Below are positions 26,360-34,760 of a stretch of DNA of 64,000 nucleotides, piece after piece (the stretch's first letter is position 1; each line of letters begins with the position of its first letter). The notes below the pieces were generated by a model, which saw only the letters and a list, made by a program, of their open reading frames with translations, did not search any database and was not told the DNA's origin. The position numbers were made by a program, and so were the translations under genes. Origin of the DNA: Nanoperiomorbus sp963456295 (GTDB taxonomy: Bacteria; Patescibacteriota; Saccharimonadia; Saccharimonadales; Saccharimonadaceae); contig CAUOLG010000003.1 of NCBI GenBank assembly GCA_963456295.1, forward strand, positions 1 through 64,000, given 5' to 3'.

Positions 26360-26387
26360 CTAGGCTGAGTATTTGCAACGACTTTAA

Positions 26388-27608
26388 TTATGTCTTGATT
26401 TTAAAAGTGTGCTTCTTGCCTACACGCAAGATGTCCCCATTGGCTAATATGCCATCGTTTGTTATTTTTGTATCATTAACTTTGATGGCGTTTTGTCTGA
26501 TAAGGCGTCTTGCTCTACTTCGGCTCTTGGCTATATCAAGGCGAACAAGAAGGTCAATGATTGATTCATCGACGCCAAGCTGAATAATGCGAACGTCATC
26601 TGTAAGATTTTTCTGGCTAACTTCAGAAGTCCATTGTTCCTCGGCGTGAATTGCTTTATTGACGCCGTGATACATCGTGACGATCTCGCGGGCAAGCTCT
26701 TTTTTGATATCCCTAGGATTTTCGCCATCGTCAAGCCGCTGTTTAATAGAGCTAACAACGTTCATCGGAAGTCGTGTACAGTCAACAAAGCATTGATGAA
26801 TACCGGGGTCGGCAAGCTGCATAATTTTGAAGTACATATCCTTTGCGTTAAGGTTAAGAGCGACTCCAGTACCAAGGCTCTTGCTCATAAGTTTCTCGCC
26901 AGTTTCGGGATTTACAAGTAATGTTGTAGTGATGATATATTTCTCTTTATCTTTATAGCGTTTCAGAAGAGTGCGACCAGCCATCATGTTGAACGTTTGG
27001 TCGGTACCGCCGATTTCAACATCTATATCCATAGCTACCGAGTCGTAACCTTGCATTAGTGGATAGAAGAACTCGTGGATAAACAGAGGCTTCTTTTCGG
27101 CGATGCGCTTCTTGAAGGCATTGCGTTCGAGCATTTGTTGAACGGTGAAGTTTGAGGCGAGTTCAACGGAATCCTCAAATGTTAGTTTTGAAAGCCACTT
27201 AGAATTAAACCTGAACTCGATAGGGTTAGTTGTATCATTGAAATCAAGTACTTTGCCGATTTGCTCCTTGAATGTTTTTAAGTTCTGGAGTACCTGACTA
27301 TGAGTTAGCTGGATACGCATAGATGTTTTATCGCTGGGGTCGCCGATCATAGCTGTGAAGTCGCCGATCAGTACTATGATGCGGTGACCAAGAGCATGAA
27401 AGCGTTCAAGTATAAGATAGTTTGTTGAGTGACCGAGGTGTATGTAGTCTGCGGTCGGATCTATTCCTAGATAGAATGTCAAACGACGTCCGCTCAATAA
27501 CTCTTTTCTGAGCGCTTCTTTGCTGGGTAGGACCTCTGCTACAGAGCGTGATAGTGCTTCATCAATTAGAACACTATCGGTGATAATTGTTGGCGTTGTA
27601 CTACTCAT
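26388..27608 (-). CDS. tyrS: Tyrosyl-tRNA synthetase
   Basis: This class I enzyme charges tRNA-Tyr. The 406-residue protein has the HIGH-type motif HLGHSTN (with GIDPTADYIHLGH before it), the KMSKS motif as KLMSKSLGTG near residues 235-245 and a C-terminal S4 RNA-binding domain (IDLLVRLDIAKSRSRARRLI). It is read against the ftsK direction. Base composition is visibly AT-richer than ftsK, rnj or pnp, suggesting that it came with the neighbouring island. A TATAGT box lies 6 nt before the ATG. Confidence 0.95.
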   Translation of the reverse strand: MSSTTPTIITDSVLIDEALSRSVAEVLPSKEALRKELLSGRRLTFYLGIDPTADYIHLGHSTNYLILERFHALGHRIIVLIGDFTAMIGDPSDKTSMRIQLTHSQVLQNLKTFKEQIGKVLDFNDTTNPIEFRFNSKWLSKLTFEDSVELASNFTVQQMLERNAFKKRIAEKKPLFIHEFFYPLMQGYDSVAMDIDVEIGGTDQTFNMMAGRTLLKRYKDKEKYIITTTLLVNPETGEKLMSKSLGTGVALNLNAKDMYFKIMQLADPGIHQCFVDCTRLPMNVVSSIKQRLDDGENPRDIKKELAREIVTMYHGVNKAIHAEEQWTSEVSQKNLTDDVRIIQLGVDESIIDLLVRLDIAKSRSRARRLIRQNAIKVNDTKITNDGILANGDILRVGKKHTFKIKT

Positions 27609-27614
27609 ACTTAT

Positions 27615-27620
27615 ACTATA
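27615..27620 (-). promoter_or_regulatory. -10 promoter of tyrS
   Basis: On the minus strand TATAGT ends 6 nt before the ATG, predicting a leaderless transcript. Confidence 0.5.
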
Positions 27621-27778
27621 TACCAGACAATTGATAGAGGCGAACTGTGTGTCAGCTTGCGAGTGCTACTATTATTTTGGTTAACCGGTAGTATCTTTTG
27701 CGTTTATACCAACTAATCATCTCTTTATTATTATCGAGATTAAATTAGATCATGCGCTAATAACATCCTATAATGTGG

Positions 27779-27812
27779 ATAAAAGATGGCTGAGATCGCA
27801 ATCTCAGCCATC
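27779..27812 (-). terminator. Intrinsic terminator after the radical SAM gene
   Basis: A perfect 12-bp stem (GATGGCTGAGAT with its complement) closes a 4-nt loop and is followed on the minus strand by CTTTTATC. It separates the methyltransferase/radical SAM operon from tyrS. The rest of the 27621-27778 gap is AT-rich with no recognisable gene. Confidence 0.85.
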
Positions 27813-27837
27813 GTATTACTCAACCGCCAGCAAGTTG

Positions 27838-28749
27838 CTACATATAGTAGTTGAACATATAACTATATTGAAGGAAATGCCCCTTTTGATTTACTGCAGG
27901 GTTGTTCCAACATTTCGATAGACCATCCGTCAGAATGTTGCCAACTCTAATACACTCATCCTGTGTGTACCCTTGAGATATTACATCTCCCTTAGAGTCT
28001 ATCAAGAAACAAGAGTGATAATTACCCAATGTTGAGTAATCTTGAATTGTAATGAAGGGGCTATCGCCCGATTCGTGTTTCATGATTTTAAGCTTTGCAA
28101 GTAAATCCGACCTTTCTTCGTCAGTAAGTAGTAGGTCAGTTTCGCCATATGCTCTACCTTGAGGTGCAATAAGGATGTAAAACAGTCTGTCAACACCAAG
28201 GCTCTTTACCAACTCATAAACATAATTGATTTGGTCGGTGTTTTCCTTATGTATAAGACAGTTAATTCTTATTGGTACACCAAAACTATGATACTTCATT
28301 ACATTTGTCACAGCTTTCTTGTAAGCACCCCTTCCGCGAAATCTGTCGTGTGTCTTCTCATCTCCGTCAATAGATACAAGCAAAAGAGTATTTGTCTCAA
28401 CGAGTGTCTGAGCAATTTTTCTATCCCAGATGGATCCGTTAGATGTAACCAATGTTTCAATACCTTTATCTGATGCATAAGTTAATATCTCGCAGAAGTC
28501 AGCTCGGAGCAATGGCTCTCCGCCAGTAAAATCTATTCTAACGAGATTTGCGTCATTCAGGATATTTATAATCTTCTGCATGGCATTAAATGACAGCTCG
28601 TCGCTTTCGTTGGCGCCACACAGACAGAAGGGGCATTTATAGTTACACCTTTTTGTTATCTGCCAGCAAAGAGAAAGTGGGTTAGAAAGAGACACGTCAA
28701 GCTTAGCAAGCCTATCTTCGTGTCCTGCTTTGTACTCAACAATTTTCAT
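27838..28749 (-). CDS. Radical SAM enzyme
   Basis: The 303-residue product has the 4Fe-4S motif CNYKCPFC (Cys35, Cys39, Cys42) and the SAM-binding TGGEPLL at about 75-81, placing it in the MoaA/PqqE-like radical SAM superfamily. Downstream Cys residues (NYHSCFLI, QDECIRVGN) suggest an incomplete SPASM/Twitch-like region. No precursor peptide was found next to it, so the substrate is unknown. AAGGAG precedes the ATG by 5 nt. It starts 14 nt after the methyltransferase gene ends, forming a two-gene operon that ends at a strong terminator. Confidence 0.88.
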   Translation of the reverse strand: MKIVEYKAGHEDRLAKLDVSLSNPLSLCWQITKRCNYKCPFCLCGANESDELSFNAMQKIINILNDANLVRIDFTGGEPLLRADFCEILTYASDKGIETLVTSNGSIWDRKIAQTLVETNTLLLVSIDGDEKTHDRFRGRGAYKKAVTNVMKYHSFGVPIRINCLIHKENTDQINYVYELVKSLGVDRLFYILIAPQGRAYGETDLLLTDEERSDLLAKLKIMKHESGDSPFITIQDYSTLGNYHSCFLIDSKGDVISQGYTQDECIRVGNILTDGLSKCWNNPAVNQKGHFLQYSYMFNYYM

Positions 28750-28763
28750 GGCTTCTCCTTACG

Positions 28764-29540
28764 CTACCATGCTACATGCTCTGACAACTGTGTCGCTGTC
28801 ATGTCAAGCACGAGGACGTTGAACTGTAAAGATAAATTGGGCAACACAATTCCTGGCTTATCAGGAAATATTCTATTGAATATTCCAATACTAGGGAATG
28901 TAATAGAGGTATTTATAACTTTCCGGGGCGAGAACCCCATTTTTGTATATAACCTCTTCATTTTGTCGGTTAGTCGACTGATGTTGACCAAATCACAAAA
29001 ATCATCTCCTCCCGCATTCTCAACTAGCACTACTGTACCATTGTCCTTCAGAACTCTTCTGAATAGGGTGTATAGTTTGGCAAAATGACCTTTCATTGAT
29101 GTCATACTCCATCCAGCGAACACCATGTCAACGCTTTTGCTGGGTAGTTTGATCTCAGCCACATTTGAAAGTATGTACTGGATATTCTTGTATGAGCTAT
29201 TCTTACGCTTATTAATTTGCATCAGACTGTCGCTCTTATCGACAGCAAAAACTGTGTGGCATTTTGACGCTAATAGCGATGTGAACTTGCCACTGCCGGA
29301 ACCTATTTCTAGTATTCTTTTACCAAAGAGATTGTAGTTTGAGGTCAGATATTCACCGACCTTATTGTCAGGATCTTCGCATAAGCTAAACTCTTCGTAT
29401 AACCCTCCATTACTGTAATCAAATAACCACAGCTCGTTGATGTTTCTGTTCACAGGTTCTCCCTTCAGGCGGATTGATGTATGGAATGTGCGTCTAGAGA
29501 ATTGATTATTTATTATCCCCAGATAATCTATTTCTAACAT
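28764..29540 (-). CDS. Class I SAM-dependent methyltransferase
   Basis: In this 258-residue Rossmann-fold methyltransferase, motif I is ILEIGSGSGKFT (about 76-87), the acidic ribose-binding residue is in VFAVDKSD, and motif IV is around DMVFAGWSMT. The substrate is unknown. It is divergent from the second methyltransferase gene at 29665. A TATTAT box lies 13 nt before the ATG on the minus strand. It is AT-rich and belongs to the accessory island. Confidence 0.85.
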   Translation of the reverse strand: MLEIDYLGIINNQFSRRTFHTSIRLKGEPVNRNINELWLFDYSNGGLYEEFSLCEDPDNKVGEYLTSNYNLFGKRILEIGSGSGKFTSLLASKCHTVFAVDKSDSLMQINKRKNSSYKNIQYILSNVAEIKLPSKSVDMVFAGWSMTSMKGHFAKLYTLFRRVLKDNGTVVLVENAGGDDFCDLVNISRLTDKMKRLYTKMGFSPRKVINTSITFPSIGIFNRIFPDKPGIVLPNLSLQFNVLVLDMTATQLSEHVAW

Positions 29541-29664
29541 ATTAAGTGTTGAAATAATAGACCCCTACTGATAAGATGGCGGATAGCTAAGGTGGCATAT
29601 ACTACCCTAGTCGTACATAACAGAGCTGTTTTTGTTGACTTATTCACTGATTGGAGGAGTAATC

Positions 29665-30384
29665 ATGGAATACAACCTAGCCATGATACGGTCAAGGAAT
29701 GGTGTTGTAGGTATGCACTGTGAACAGGATGTAGATGTTAATACCATATTTCTAAAGTTTATACTGGATGAGTTGTGCGACGATTGTGCGCTCCTGGATG
29801 TAGGGACGGGCAATGGCTTCGTTTTACAGCAGATAAATAGATTCAGTGGTAGAAAAATTCGGCTATATGGTATTGATCAATCTGTAGAAATGGTCAAAAT
29901 TGCAAAGGATTGCTTAAGAGGTAGCGCAAGAATATTGTGTGCAGATGTCAATGATATACCTTTTAATGATTGTACCTTCAATGTTGTAACTGCAAAGAAT
30001 GTTACTCGAATCAATGCAGCAGAGATCTTTCGTGTTCTGAGACGTGGTGGATCGTTCATTTTTCGTGAGTATGGGTTAGGGAAAGGAGTAGTCGAGATGG
30101 CAGAAATATTTGAAGGAAGGCTAATTCGACAGAGGAAGCCAGAGTATTATGTGGAGCTATTGCGGAACGCTGGTTTCAGCATTGATTTTTTGAAAAAATA
30201 TCAGTTTACTAGGCGCTATAGATCCCCGTCTGATTTGGTCGAGATTGCAAAAAGCTTTCCTTTAATTGAAAATTTCTCGCTTGATGATGAAAAGAGAATC
30301 CTAAGCCATTTTGCTAATGATGCTACTATCACCTCAGATCCGTTTATCTTACTAGCTAGAAAGTTAGAAAGCGAGGTAGGTTAA
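29665..30384 (+). CDS. Class I SAM-dependent methyltransferase
   Basis: In this 239-residue protein, motif I is LLDVGTGNGFVL (about 43-54), followed by LYGIDQSVEMV and the UbiE/COQ5-like LRRGGSFIFREYG. A C-terminal region after residue 150 may bind the substrate, which is unknown. The ATG at 29665 follows GGAGGAG by 7 nt and is preferred to the upstream in-frame TTG at 29632. It begins the plus-strand operon 29665-31936, and a TATACT box lies near 29597. Confidence 0.85.
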   Translation: MEYNLAMIRSRNGVVGMHCEQDVDVNTIFLKFILDELCDDCALLDVGTGNGFVLQQINRFSGRKIRLYGIDQSVEMVKIAKDCLRGSARILCADVNDIPFNDCTFNVVTAKNVTRINAAEIFRVLRRGGSFIFREYGLGKGVVEMAEIFEGRLIRQRKPEYYVELLRNAGFSIDFLKKYQFTRRYRSPSDLVEIAKSFPLIENFSLDDEKRILSHFANDATITSDPFILLARKLESEVG

Positions 30385-30385
30385 T

Positions 30386-30865
30386 ATGCGAAGAGTTGAG
30401 TTACTTTTTGACGCAGTCAGAGCTCCCTACGATATCGCACATATTATCCAGGTTGCTAGATCAATAGATGCGATTGTTTACACTTCGGGTAAAGGTGCTT
30501 TGCCATTCAGCATGCCAAAAGTCAGATCAAAAGTGAGATCTTGGAATATGAAGGGTGACTTTTCCGAGATTCATTACGATACTTTTGAAGAAGCCGTTGA
30601 TGATTTGCATGCTAAAGGAAAATATCTGATAGGTACATCCGGGGAAGCAGAGAGAGTTCTGTTTGAAGTCGATCTGCCCAAAACCCAAGACATTGTAGTC
30701 GTATTCGGCACGGAGGCGACCGGTCTTACAAGGTACAAGCAGTCTTTACTAGACGATGTTGTCAAACTACCGATGGATAAAAATGAGGTAGATTTTCTGA
30801 CCTTGCCGGTTGCCACCTCGGCTATCGCCTACGAGCTTTACAGACAGTTCAACTATCCACGTTAG
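30386..30865 (+). CDS. SpoU/TrmH-family RNA 2'-O-methyltransferase
   Basis: At 159 residues it is close to the minimal TrmL-type SPOUT domain. The trefoil-knot SAM-binding motifs are VVVFGTEATGL (motif 2) and LPMDKNEVDFLTLPVATS followed by YELYRQ (motif 3). The usual SLNVS is replaced by DFLTLPVATS, and the Arg of motif 1 is not obvious. It probably methylates a ribose in tRNA or rRNA, target unknown. It is coupled to the methyltransferase gene before it. A truncated second copy of its 3' end lies at 26276-26359. Confidence 0.82.
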   Translation: MRRVELLFDAVRAPYDIAHIIQVARSIDAIVYTSGKGALPFSMPKVRSKVRSWNMKGDFSEIHYDTFEEAVDDLHAKGKYLIGTSGEAERVLFEVDLPKTQDIVVVFGTEATGLTRYKQSLLDDVVKLPMDKNEVDFLTLPVATSAIAYELYRQFNYPR

Positions 30866-30877
30866 ATGGGAGATAAT

Positions 30878-31936
30878 ATGCTAAAGGACAAGGTTGCCTA
30901 TGTCATTGTGACTGGGGCAAATAAGGCTAACGAGATCGCTGATTTTCTACGTATTCTGAAAAAACATGAGATGAGGCTAATTGTTATGCCAACCGAATCA
31001 GCAATGTCACTTTCTAATAACTTACAATATGGAAGCTATGTAACTAGGCTGAGTTCTAATGGCGACAAAGTTCCAGAGGAAGATATCACTGTAGTTGCGC
31101 CATGTACGTTTAATACAATGTCAAAGATAGCTAATGGGATAGCTGACAGTTATCCGATGTCAATCCTCCATGCGTCTATTGGCAAAGGTAAGCCTGTAGT
31201 CATTGCTCCCGCTATGGACAGGCAATATTGGGAGCATCCTCTATCTCCGCATATGCGTGATGTAGTATCTGGAATGGGGATTGATATTGTGTGGCCAGAG
31301 TACCTTTATAGCAGCGATGGTTTGCTGGAAAAGATAACAATGGCTCCATGGGGCAAAGTATTTGACTTCGTTTGGAGGAAATTCCAGAAATATCTTTATA
31401 CAGATCGCTGTCTATCCAATGGCAGTATTGTCGATGACACGACGTACGATGAGTTCAGGGTGGCTGGAAGTATTCTTCAGAAATGTGGCTATGTTAGTTC
31501 AACTAATGGATTCTTGGCCAAACGCTCCTTGGATATGGTTACAATAACTCGCAGCGGTGCAGAGTTGGGTAGATTGTCAAAATCAGACCTTTCTTCTGTA
31601 AAGCTCAATAGTGAGGGCAGCGTCATACAATGGGTTGGTGAATATTACCCGTCGTCGGAAACGCCGCTTGCCATTGAGACATTCCGTAGTTTTTCTAAGA
31701 CGCAAGTAATTGTGCATGGTCATTGTCGCCACATTACATATTCGCCCAGAATGGCAAGGTATCAAAGCGATGATTATCTGCAAAGTAGTGCGTGGGGAGA
31801 GTTAAGGAAGCTGCTTCCTCAGCTAAGAAAATGGGGGTGCGGGATTATGAAACTGCATGGTGAGCTGATTATGGCTACCGACTTTGCTTCGGCTATAGAT
31901 CGTTATAGACTGTTGAATCAGGAGGTGTCTAGCTAG
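30878..31936 (+). CDS. Flavoprotein (PPCDC/EpiD-like) fused to class II aldolase
   Basis: The first 160 residues match the HFCD flavoprotein family (VTGANKANEIADFLRILKKH; APCTFNTMSKIANGIADSYP; PAMDRQYWEHP), whose members decarboxylate Cys-containing substrates (CoaC) or peptide C-termini (EpiD). The rest is a class II aldolase/adducin domain: GYVSSTNGFLAKR, the catalytic Glu in PSSETPL, zinc ligands in HGHCRH (His280, His282) and MKLHGEL. Both halves look intact. I know no characterised fusion of this kind. The ATG at 30878 is favoured over 30866 because GGGAG lies 5 nt upstream. It is the last gene of the island operon, followed by a terminator. Confidence 0.8.
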   Translation: MLKDKVAYVIVTGANKANEIADFLRILKKHEMRLIVMPTESAMSLSNNLQYGSYVTRLSSNGDKVPEEDITVVAPCTFNTMSKIANGIADSYPMSILHASIGKGKPVVIAPAMDRQYWEHPLSPHMRDVVSGMGIDIVWPEYLYSSDGLLEKITMAPWGKVFDFVWRKFQKYLYTDRCLSNGSIVDDTTYDEFRVAGSILQKCGYVSSTNGFLAKRSLDMVTITRSGAELGRLSKSDLSSVKLNSEGSVIQWVGEYYPSSETPLAIETFRSFSKTQVIVHGHCRHITYSPRMARYQSDDYLQSSAWGELRKLLPQLRKWGCGIMKLHGELIMATDFASAIDRYRLLNQEVSS

Positions 31937-31961
31937 TCAATAAATTGCACACTGTTCTATC

Positions 31962-31990
31962 AAGGCTCTGGTTTCGACCAGAGCCTTTTA
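31962..31990 (+). terminator. Intrinsic terminator closing the island operon
   Basis: AAGGCTCTGGT pairs with ACCAGAGCCTT around a TTCG tetraloop, followed by TTAAATT. Confidence 0.88.
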
Positions 31991-32039
31991 AATTGTTATA
32001 ATCTGTATTAATAACCAGATTATATATAATAATGCTATT

Positions 32040-32612
32040 ATGTTTCAGACCAAGGATCTTCGGCAGATCAGGGCTCGGTTCTGGCAAGACAAGCTAAGCC
32101 GGATCAAGACGGACGACGATGTACGACGCTTTGTCGGCATTTACCTGCCGTTATTTGCTAAAGACCTCGCTGATTTATGCCTGGACGCTTTGTCTCACCT
32201 GAGCCAAGTGGATAGTGATTCGGCGCACCGAGTGGCTGACTGGGTGGCTAGCGATCAGGATCTCACTGAAAGTAATTTGGCTGACCTGGCCGGAAGGGTT
32301 GGGCTTGATGGTCCGGTACGAGAGGGTGACTTTAAGCTTTTTCAGCCTAGCCGGGTACTAGCTACGCTAGCCGGCGTCACCAATTATTTCTGTCTCAAGA
32401 AGCGGGAGCTGGAGCAAGAGCTTTTCCTGGATTACGATATCGCTTACTCCATTGTCGCTTTAGCGTCATATAACGATGACCTGGTCGAGAGTAATCAGGC
32501 GATCAATCAGATCTGGGACTTAGCGACAGACCTGGAAGTACCGATTCACCCCGAGCCGGAGCGCCGGCAGGCGAAAGCTACCATGCTGAAGCTAATTGAA
32601 GAGCTTCACTAA
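32040..32612 (+). CDS. Conserved-looking protein of unknown function
   Basis: This 190-residue, mostly alpha-helical, acidic protein (RFVGIYLPLFAKDLADLCLD; FLDYDIAYSIVALASYNDDL) has no membrane segment or known motif that I recognise. TATAAT boxes precede it at 32025-32030 and 31998-32003. Base composition is back to the host average, which marks the right edge of the AT-rich island. It is convergent with the next gene. Confidence 0.7.
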   Translation: MFQTKDLRQIRARFWQDKLSRIKTDDDVRRFVGIYLPLFAKDLADLCLDALSHLSQVDSDSAHRVADWVASDQDLTESNLADLAGRVGLDGPVREGDFKLFQPSRVLATLAGVTNYFCLKKRELEQELFLDYDIAYSIVALASYNDDLVESNQAINQIWDLATDLEVPIHPEPERRQAKATMLKLIEELH

Positions 32613-32630
32613 TTTGTCGTTCACTCCAAA

Positions 32631-32972
32631 CTAGACGACCTGATACAGACAGTACTGCCGATAGCCATACTTATAGATAGCTCGGTGCAAAATATCCGAT
32701 TCGGTGCTATCCGGGTCGGCTATTCGCCCGCCGGCTAGGTATATTCCGACTGTTCTTTGGCCACCGGTAACTTCCATAATCAAATCGTCGTGGTCGGTGC
32801 AATTGCCTAGTAGGATTAGGACTGCTTCCTGACGATGGGGTGAATCGCTTCTCTCGATGGCAAGCTTAACGGCGATTGTGCCATCTACGGCGCACTCTGA
32901 ACCGACCTGTTTTACCAGGGATAAGGTTGGGATGTAATGTCTAGCTACTACGGCTATAGTGTCTCGGTTCAT
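32631..32972 (-). CDS. Small protein of unknown function
   Basis: This 113-residue open frame (MNRDTIAVVARHYIPTLSLV and beyond) has beta-rich character and several Cys and His. I recognise no family. No good ribosome-binding site is visible. The start lies about 25 nt from the rpsF promoter in divergent orientation. It is probably real, given its length in a gene-dense region, but this is not certain. Confidence 0.5.
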   Translation of the reverse strand: MNRDTIAVVARHYIPTLSLVKQVGSECAVDGTIAVKLAIERSDSPHRQEAVLILLGNCTDHDDLIMEVTGGQRTVGIYLAGGRIADPDSTESDILHRAIYKYGYRQYCLYQVV

Positions 32973-32995
32973 GGTTAAGAGCTTTAGTGCAGTTG

Positions 32996-33065
32996 TGTTA
33001 TAATACTACTGTAACATTAACCTGCCACTGCCGGTGAGCCGTGGCTATAAACCAAAGGAGGATCT
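32996..33065 (+). promoter_or_regulatory. rpsF promoter and leader
   Basis: TGTTATAAT at 32996-33004 gives a leader of about 55 nt with two CCG triplets in ACTGCCGGTGAGCCGTGG and an AAAGGAGG ribosome-binding site. Known rpsF leaders bind the S6:S18 complex through a bulged CCG. This leader could do the same, but I have not been able to fold it. Confidence 0.5.
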
Positions 33066-33446
33066 ATGTCACAGACGGCGACCGGCCGTTATGAGATGGT
33101 GGTGCTGTTTCGCCCCGAGCTGGAGGCGCAGATGGATAAGCCGCTCGGGACTATTGCCAACCTAATCAAAGATAACGGTGGCAAGATAATCAGCGAGGAT
33201 GACTGGGGGCGTAAGTCGCTAGCCTACAAGATTGCCGGGCAGACACATGCTATCTACCGGGTGTATCAGCTGGAGCTACCGAGCACGGCACCGGCTAAGA
33301 TCGATAGCACGCTTAATATCACCGACGACGTCTTACGTCATCTGATCACTAAAGTTGATGCTAAGATCGAGACTTGGCTGGCTGAGAATAAAAAGCTCAA
33401 GAAGAGGCGAAGGCTACCAGAGAGAGCGCCTCAGCAGAATAATTAG
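33066..33446 (+). CDS. rpsF: 30S ribosomal protein S6
   Basis: This 126-residue S6 (RYEMVVLFRPELE, then DDWGRKSLAYKI) has a short basic C-terminal tail. S6 pairs with S18 on the 30S platform. AAAGGAGG precedes the ATG. It heads the conserved rpsF-ssb-rpsR operon. Confidence 0.96.
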   Translation: MSQTATGRYEMVVLFRPELEAQMDKPLGTIANLIKDNGGKIISEDDWGRKSLAYKIAGQTHAIYRVYQLELPSTAPAKIDSTLNITDDVLRHLITKVDAKIETWLAENKKLKKRRRLPERAPQQNN

Positions 33447-33464
33447 AGGGTAAAGGGGAGTGTA

Positions 33465-33911
33465 ATGGCATTTAACAAAGTAATCTTAATGGGAAATCTG
33501 ACGGCTGACCCCGAGGTGCGGACTACGCCATCCGGTCAATCAGTCACCAGCTTCTCGCTAGCGGTTAATCGTACCTTCCGAGGTTCCGATGGTAATCGCC
33601 GAGAAGAGACCAGCTTTATCAACTGTACTGCCTGGGGCAATACCGGCGAGACCATCGCTAAGTATGTCGGCAAGGGGCGGCAGCTGCTGGTCAGCGGTCG
33701 TCTGCAACAGCGGAGCTGGGAAGACAAAGAGACGGGCAAGCGTCGTAGCGCCATCGATGTCATAGTCGAAGAGTTCAGCTTCGTTAACGACGGGCGAGGT
33801 AGCGGTGCTAACGCCGCCGGCGGCAGCCAGAAGGCGAGCTCTCAGCCGTCGGCTGATACTGCCGAGGTAGATGCTGACGAGCCGATTGACCTAAGCGATA
33901 TCCCATTCTAA
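33465..33911 (+). CDS. ssb: Single-stranded DNA-binding protein
   Basis: This 148-residue OB-fold SSB has MAFNKVILMGNLTADPEVR, FSLAVNR and FINCTAWGNTGE, a Gly/Ala/Ser-rich linker and the acidic partner-binding tip DLSDIPF at the C-terminus. It protects single-stranded DNA in replication and repair. It lies between rpsF and rpsR with a GGGGAG ribosome-binding site. Confidence 0.96.
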   Translation: MAFNKVILMGNLTADPEVRTTPSGQSVTSFSLAVNRTFRGSDGNRREETSFINCTAWGNTGETIAKYVGKGRQLLVSGRLQQRSWEDKETGKRRSAIDVIVEEFSFVNDGRGSGANAAGGSQKASSQPSADTAEVDADEPIDLSDIPF

Positions 33912-33921
33912 GGAGAGAATT

Positions 33922-34116
33922 ATGAAGAGAACCAAACGTCCATCACCACGCTACTTTGACTATAAGGAGGTCGAAGTCTTGCGTAAGTACATTGACAACT
34001 ACGGGCAGATCGAGCCTCGCTCCAAGACGGGGCTGAGTGCCAAGTCGCAACGCAACCTGGCGGTGGCGATCAAGCGGGCTCGTCATTTGGCGCTTCTGCC
34101 ATTTGTGGCCAGCTAG
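33922..34116 (+). CDS. rpsR: 30S ribosomal protein S18
   Basis: This 64-residue S18 has FDYKEVEVLRKYIDNYGQI, SKTGLSAKSQRNLAVAIKRA and RHLALLPFV, complete for the family. AAGGAG precedes the ATG. It is the last gene of the operon before an intrinsic terminator. Confidence 0.96.
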   Translation: MKRTKRPSPRYFDYKEVEVLRKYIDNYGQIEPRSKTGLSAKSQRNLAVAIKRARHLALLPFVAS

Positions 34117-34135
34117 TAGATTAGGGTAAAAACTG

Positions 34136-34176
34136 GGGCGAATCAGTCGGGTAGGCTTCCGGCTGTCGCCCTTTTT
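34136..34176 (+). terminator. Intrinsic terminator or attenuator between rpsR and efp
   Basis: GGGCGA pairs with TCGCCC and inner GTCGG with CCGGC, followed by TTTTT. No separate -10 box for efp is evident after it, so efp may be reached by read-through. Confidence 0.7.
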
Positions 34177-34187
34177 GAAAGGAGAGA

Positions 34188-34754
34188 ATGATGTATGGAC
34201 CAACTGATCTGAAGAAAGGGCGAGTGATCGTCGTCGACGGCAAGCCGTATCAGGTGATTGACTATGCTCAGAAGGTGATGGGGCGGGGTGGCTCGATCGT
34301 CAATGTCCGGATCAAGAGCTTGATCGATGGCTCAGTGCTGGCTAAGACTTATAAGGGGCAGGACAAGATTGAGGCGGCGGAAGTATCGCACCAGGTAGTG
34401 CAGTATCTGTATAGCGATGCCGAGAAAGTCTACTTCATGAACCCCGACACCTTCGAGCAGTTTGAGCTGCCGCTGGACGAAGCGAGCGATGTGCCCAGCT
34501 ACCTCAGGGAAGGGGCGGAAGTCCAGCTCCAATTCTTTGATGGGCGGGTCATCGCTGTCGACCTGCCGACTTCGACGCCGCTTAAGGTCGAGTATACCGA
34601 AGACGTCGTCAAGGGCAATACTACCTCCAGTGTCCAGAAAGATGCCAAGCTGGAGACGGGTATCACCATCAAGGTGCCGGCCTTTATCAAGAACGGTGAT
34701 GTGATCAAGGTTGATACTCGGGATGGCAGCTATATTGAGCGAATGAAGGACTAG
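34188..34754 (+). CDS. efp: Elongation factor P
   Basis: EF-P rescues ribosomes stalled at polyproline stretches. The 188 residues have the KOW-like domain I and two OB domains, ending in DVIKVDTRDGSYIERMKD. The tip of the domain I loop reads MGRGGS, so the residue that is often a modified Lys is Arg33. No modification enzyme is seen nearby. GAAAGGAG precedes two tandem ATGs at 34188 and 34191. Confidence 0.94.
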   Translation: MMYGPTDLKKGRVIVVDGKPYQVIDYAQKVMGRGGSIVNVRIKSLIDGSVLAKTYKGQDKIEAAEVSHQVVQYLYSDAEKVYFMNPDTFEQFELPLDEASDVPSYLREGAEVQLQFFDGRVIAVDLPTSTPLKVEYTEDVVKGNTTSSVQKDAKLETGITIKVPAFIKNGDVIKVDTRDGSYIERMKD

Positions 34755-34760
34755 CCTGGT

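Noticed and set aside
26388..32036. Prophage or integrative conjugative element
   Set aside because: No integrase, transposase, capsid or transfer genes are seen; only composition and a gene remnant mark the island.
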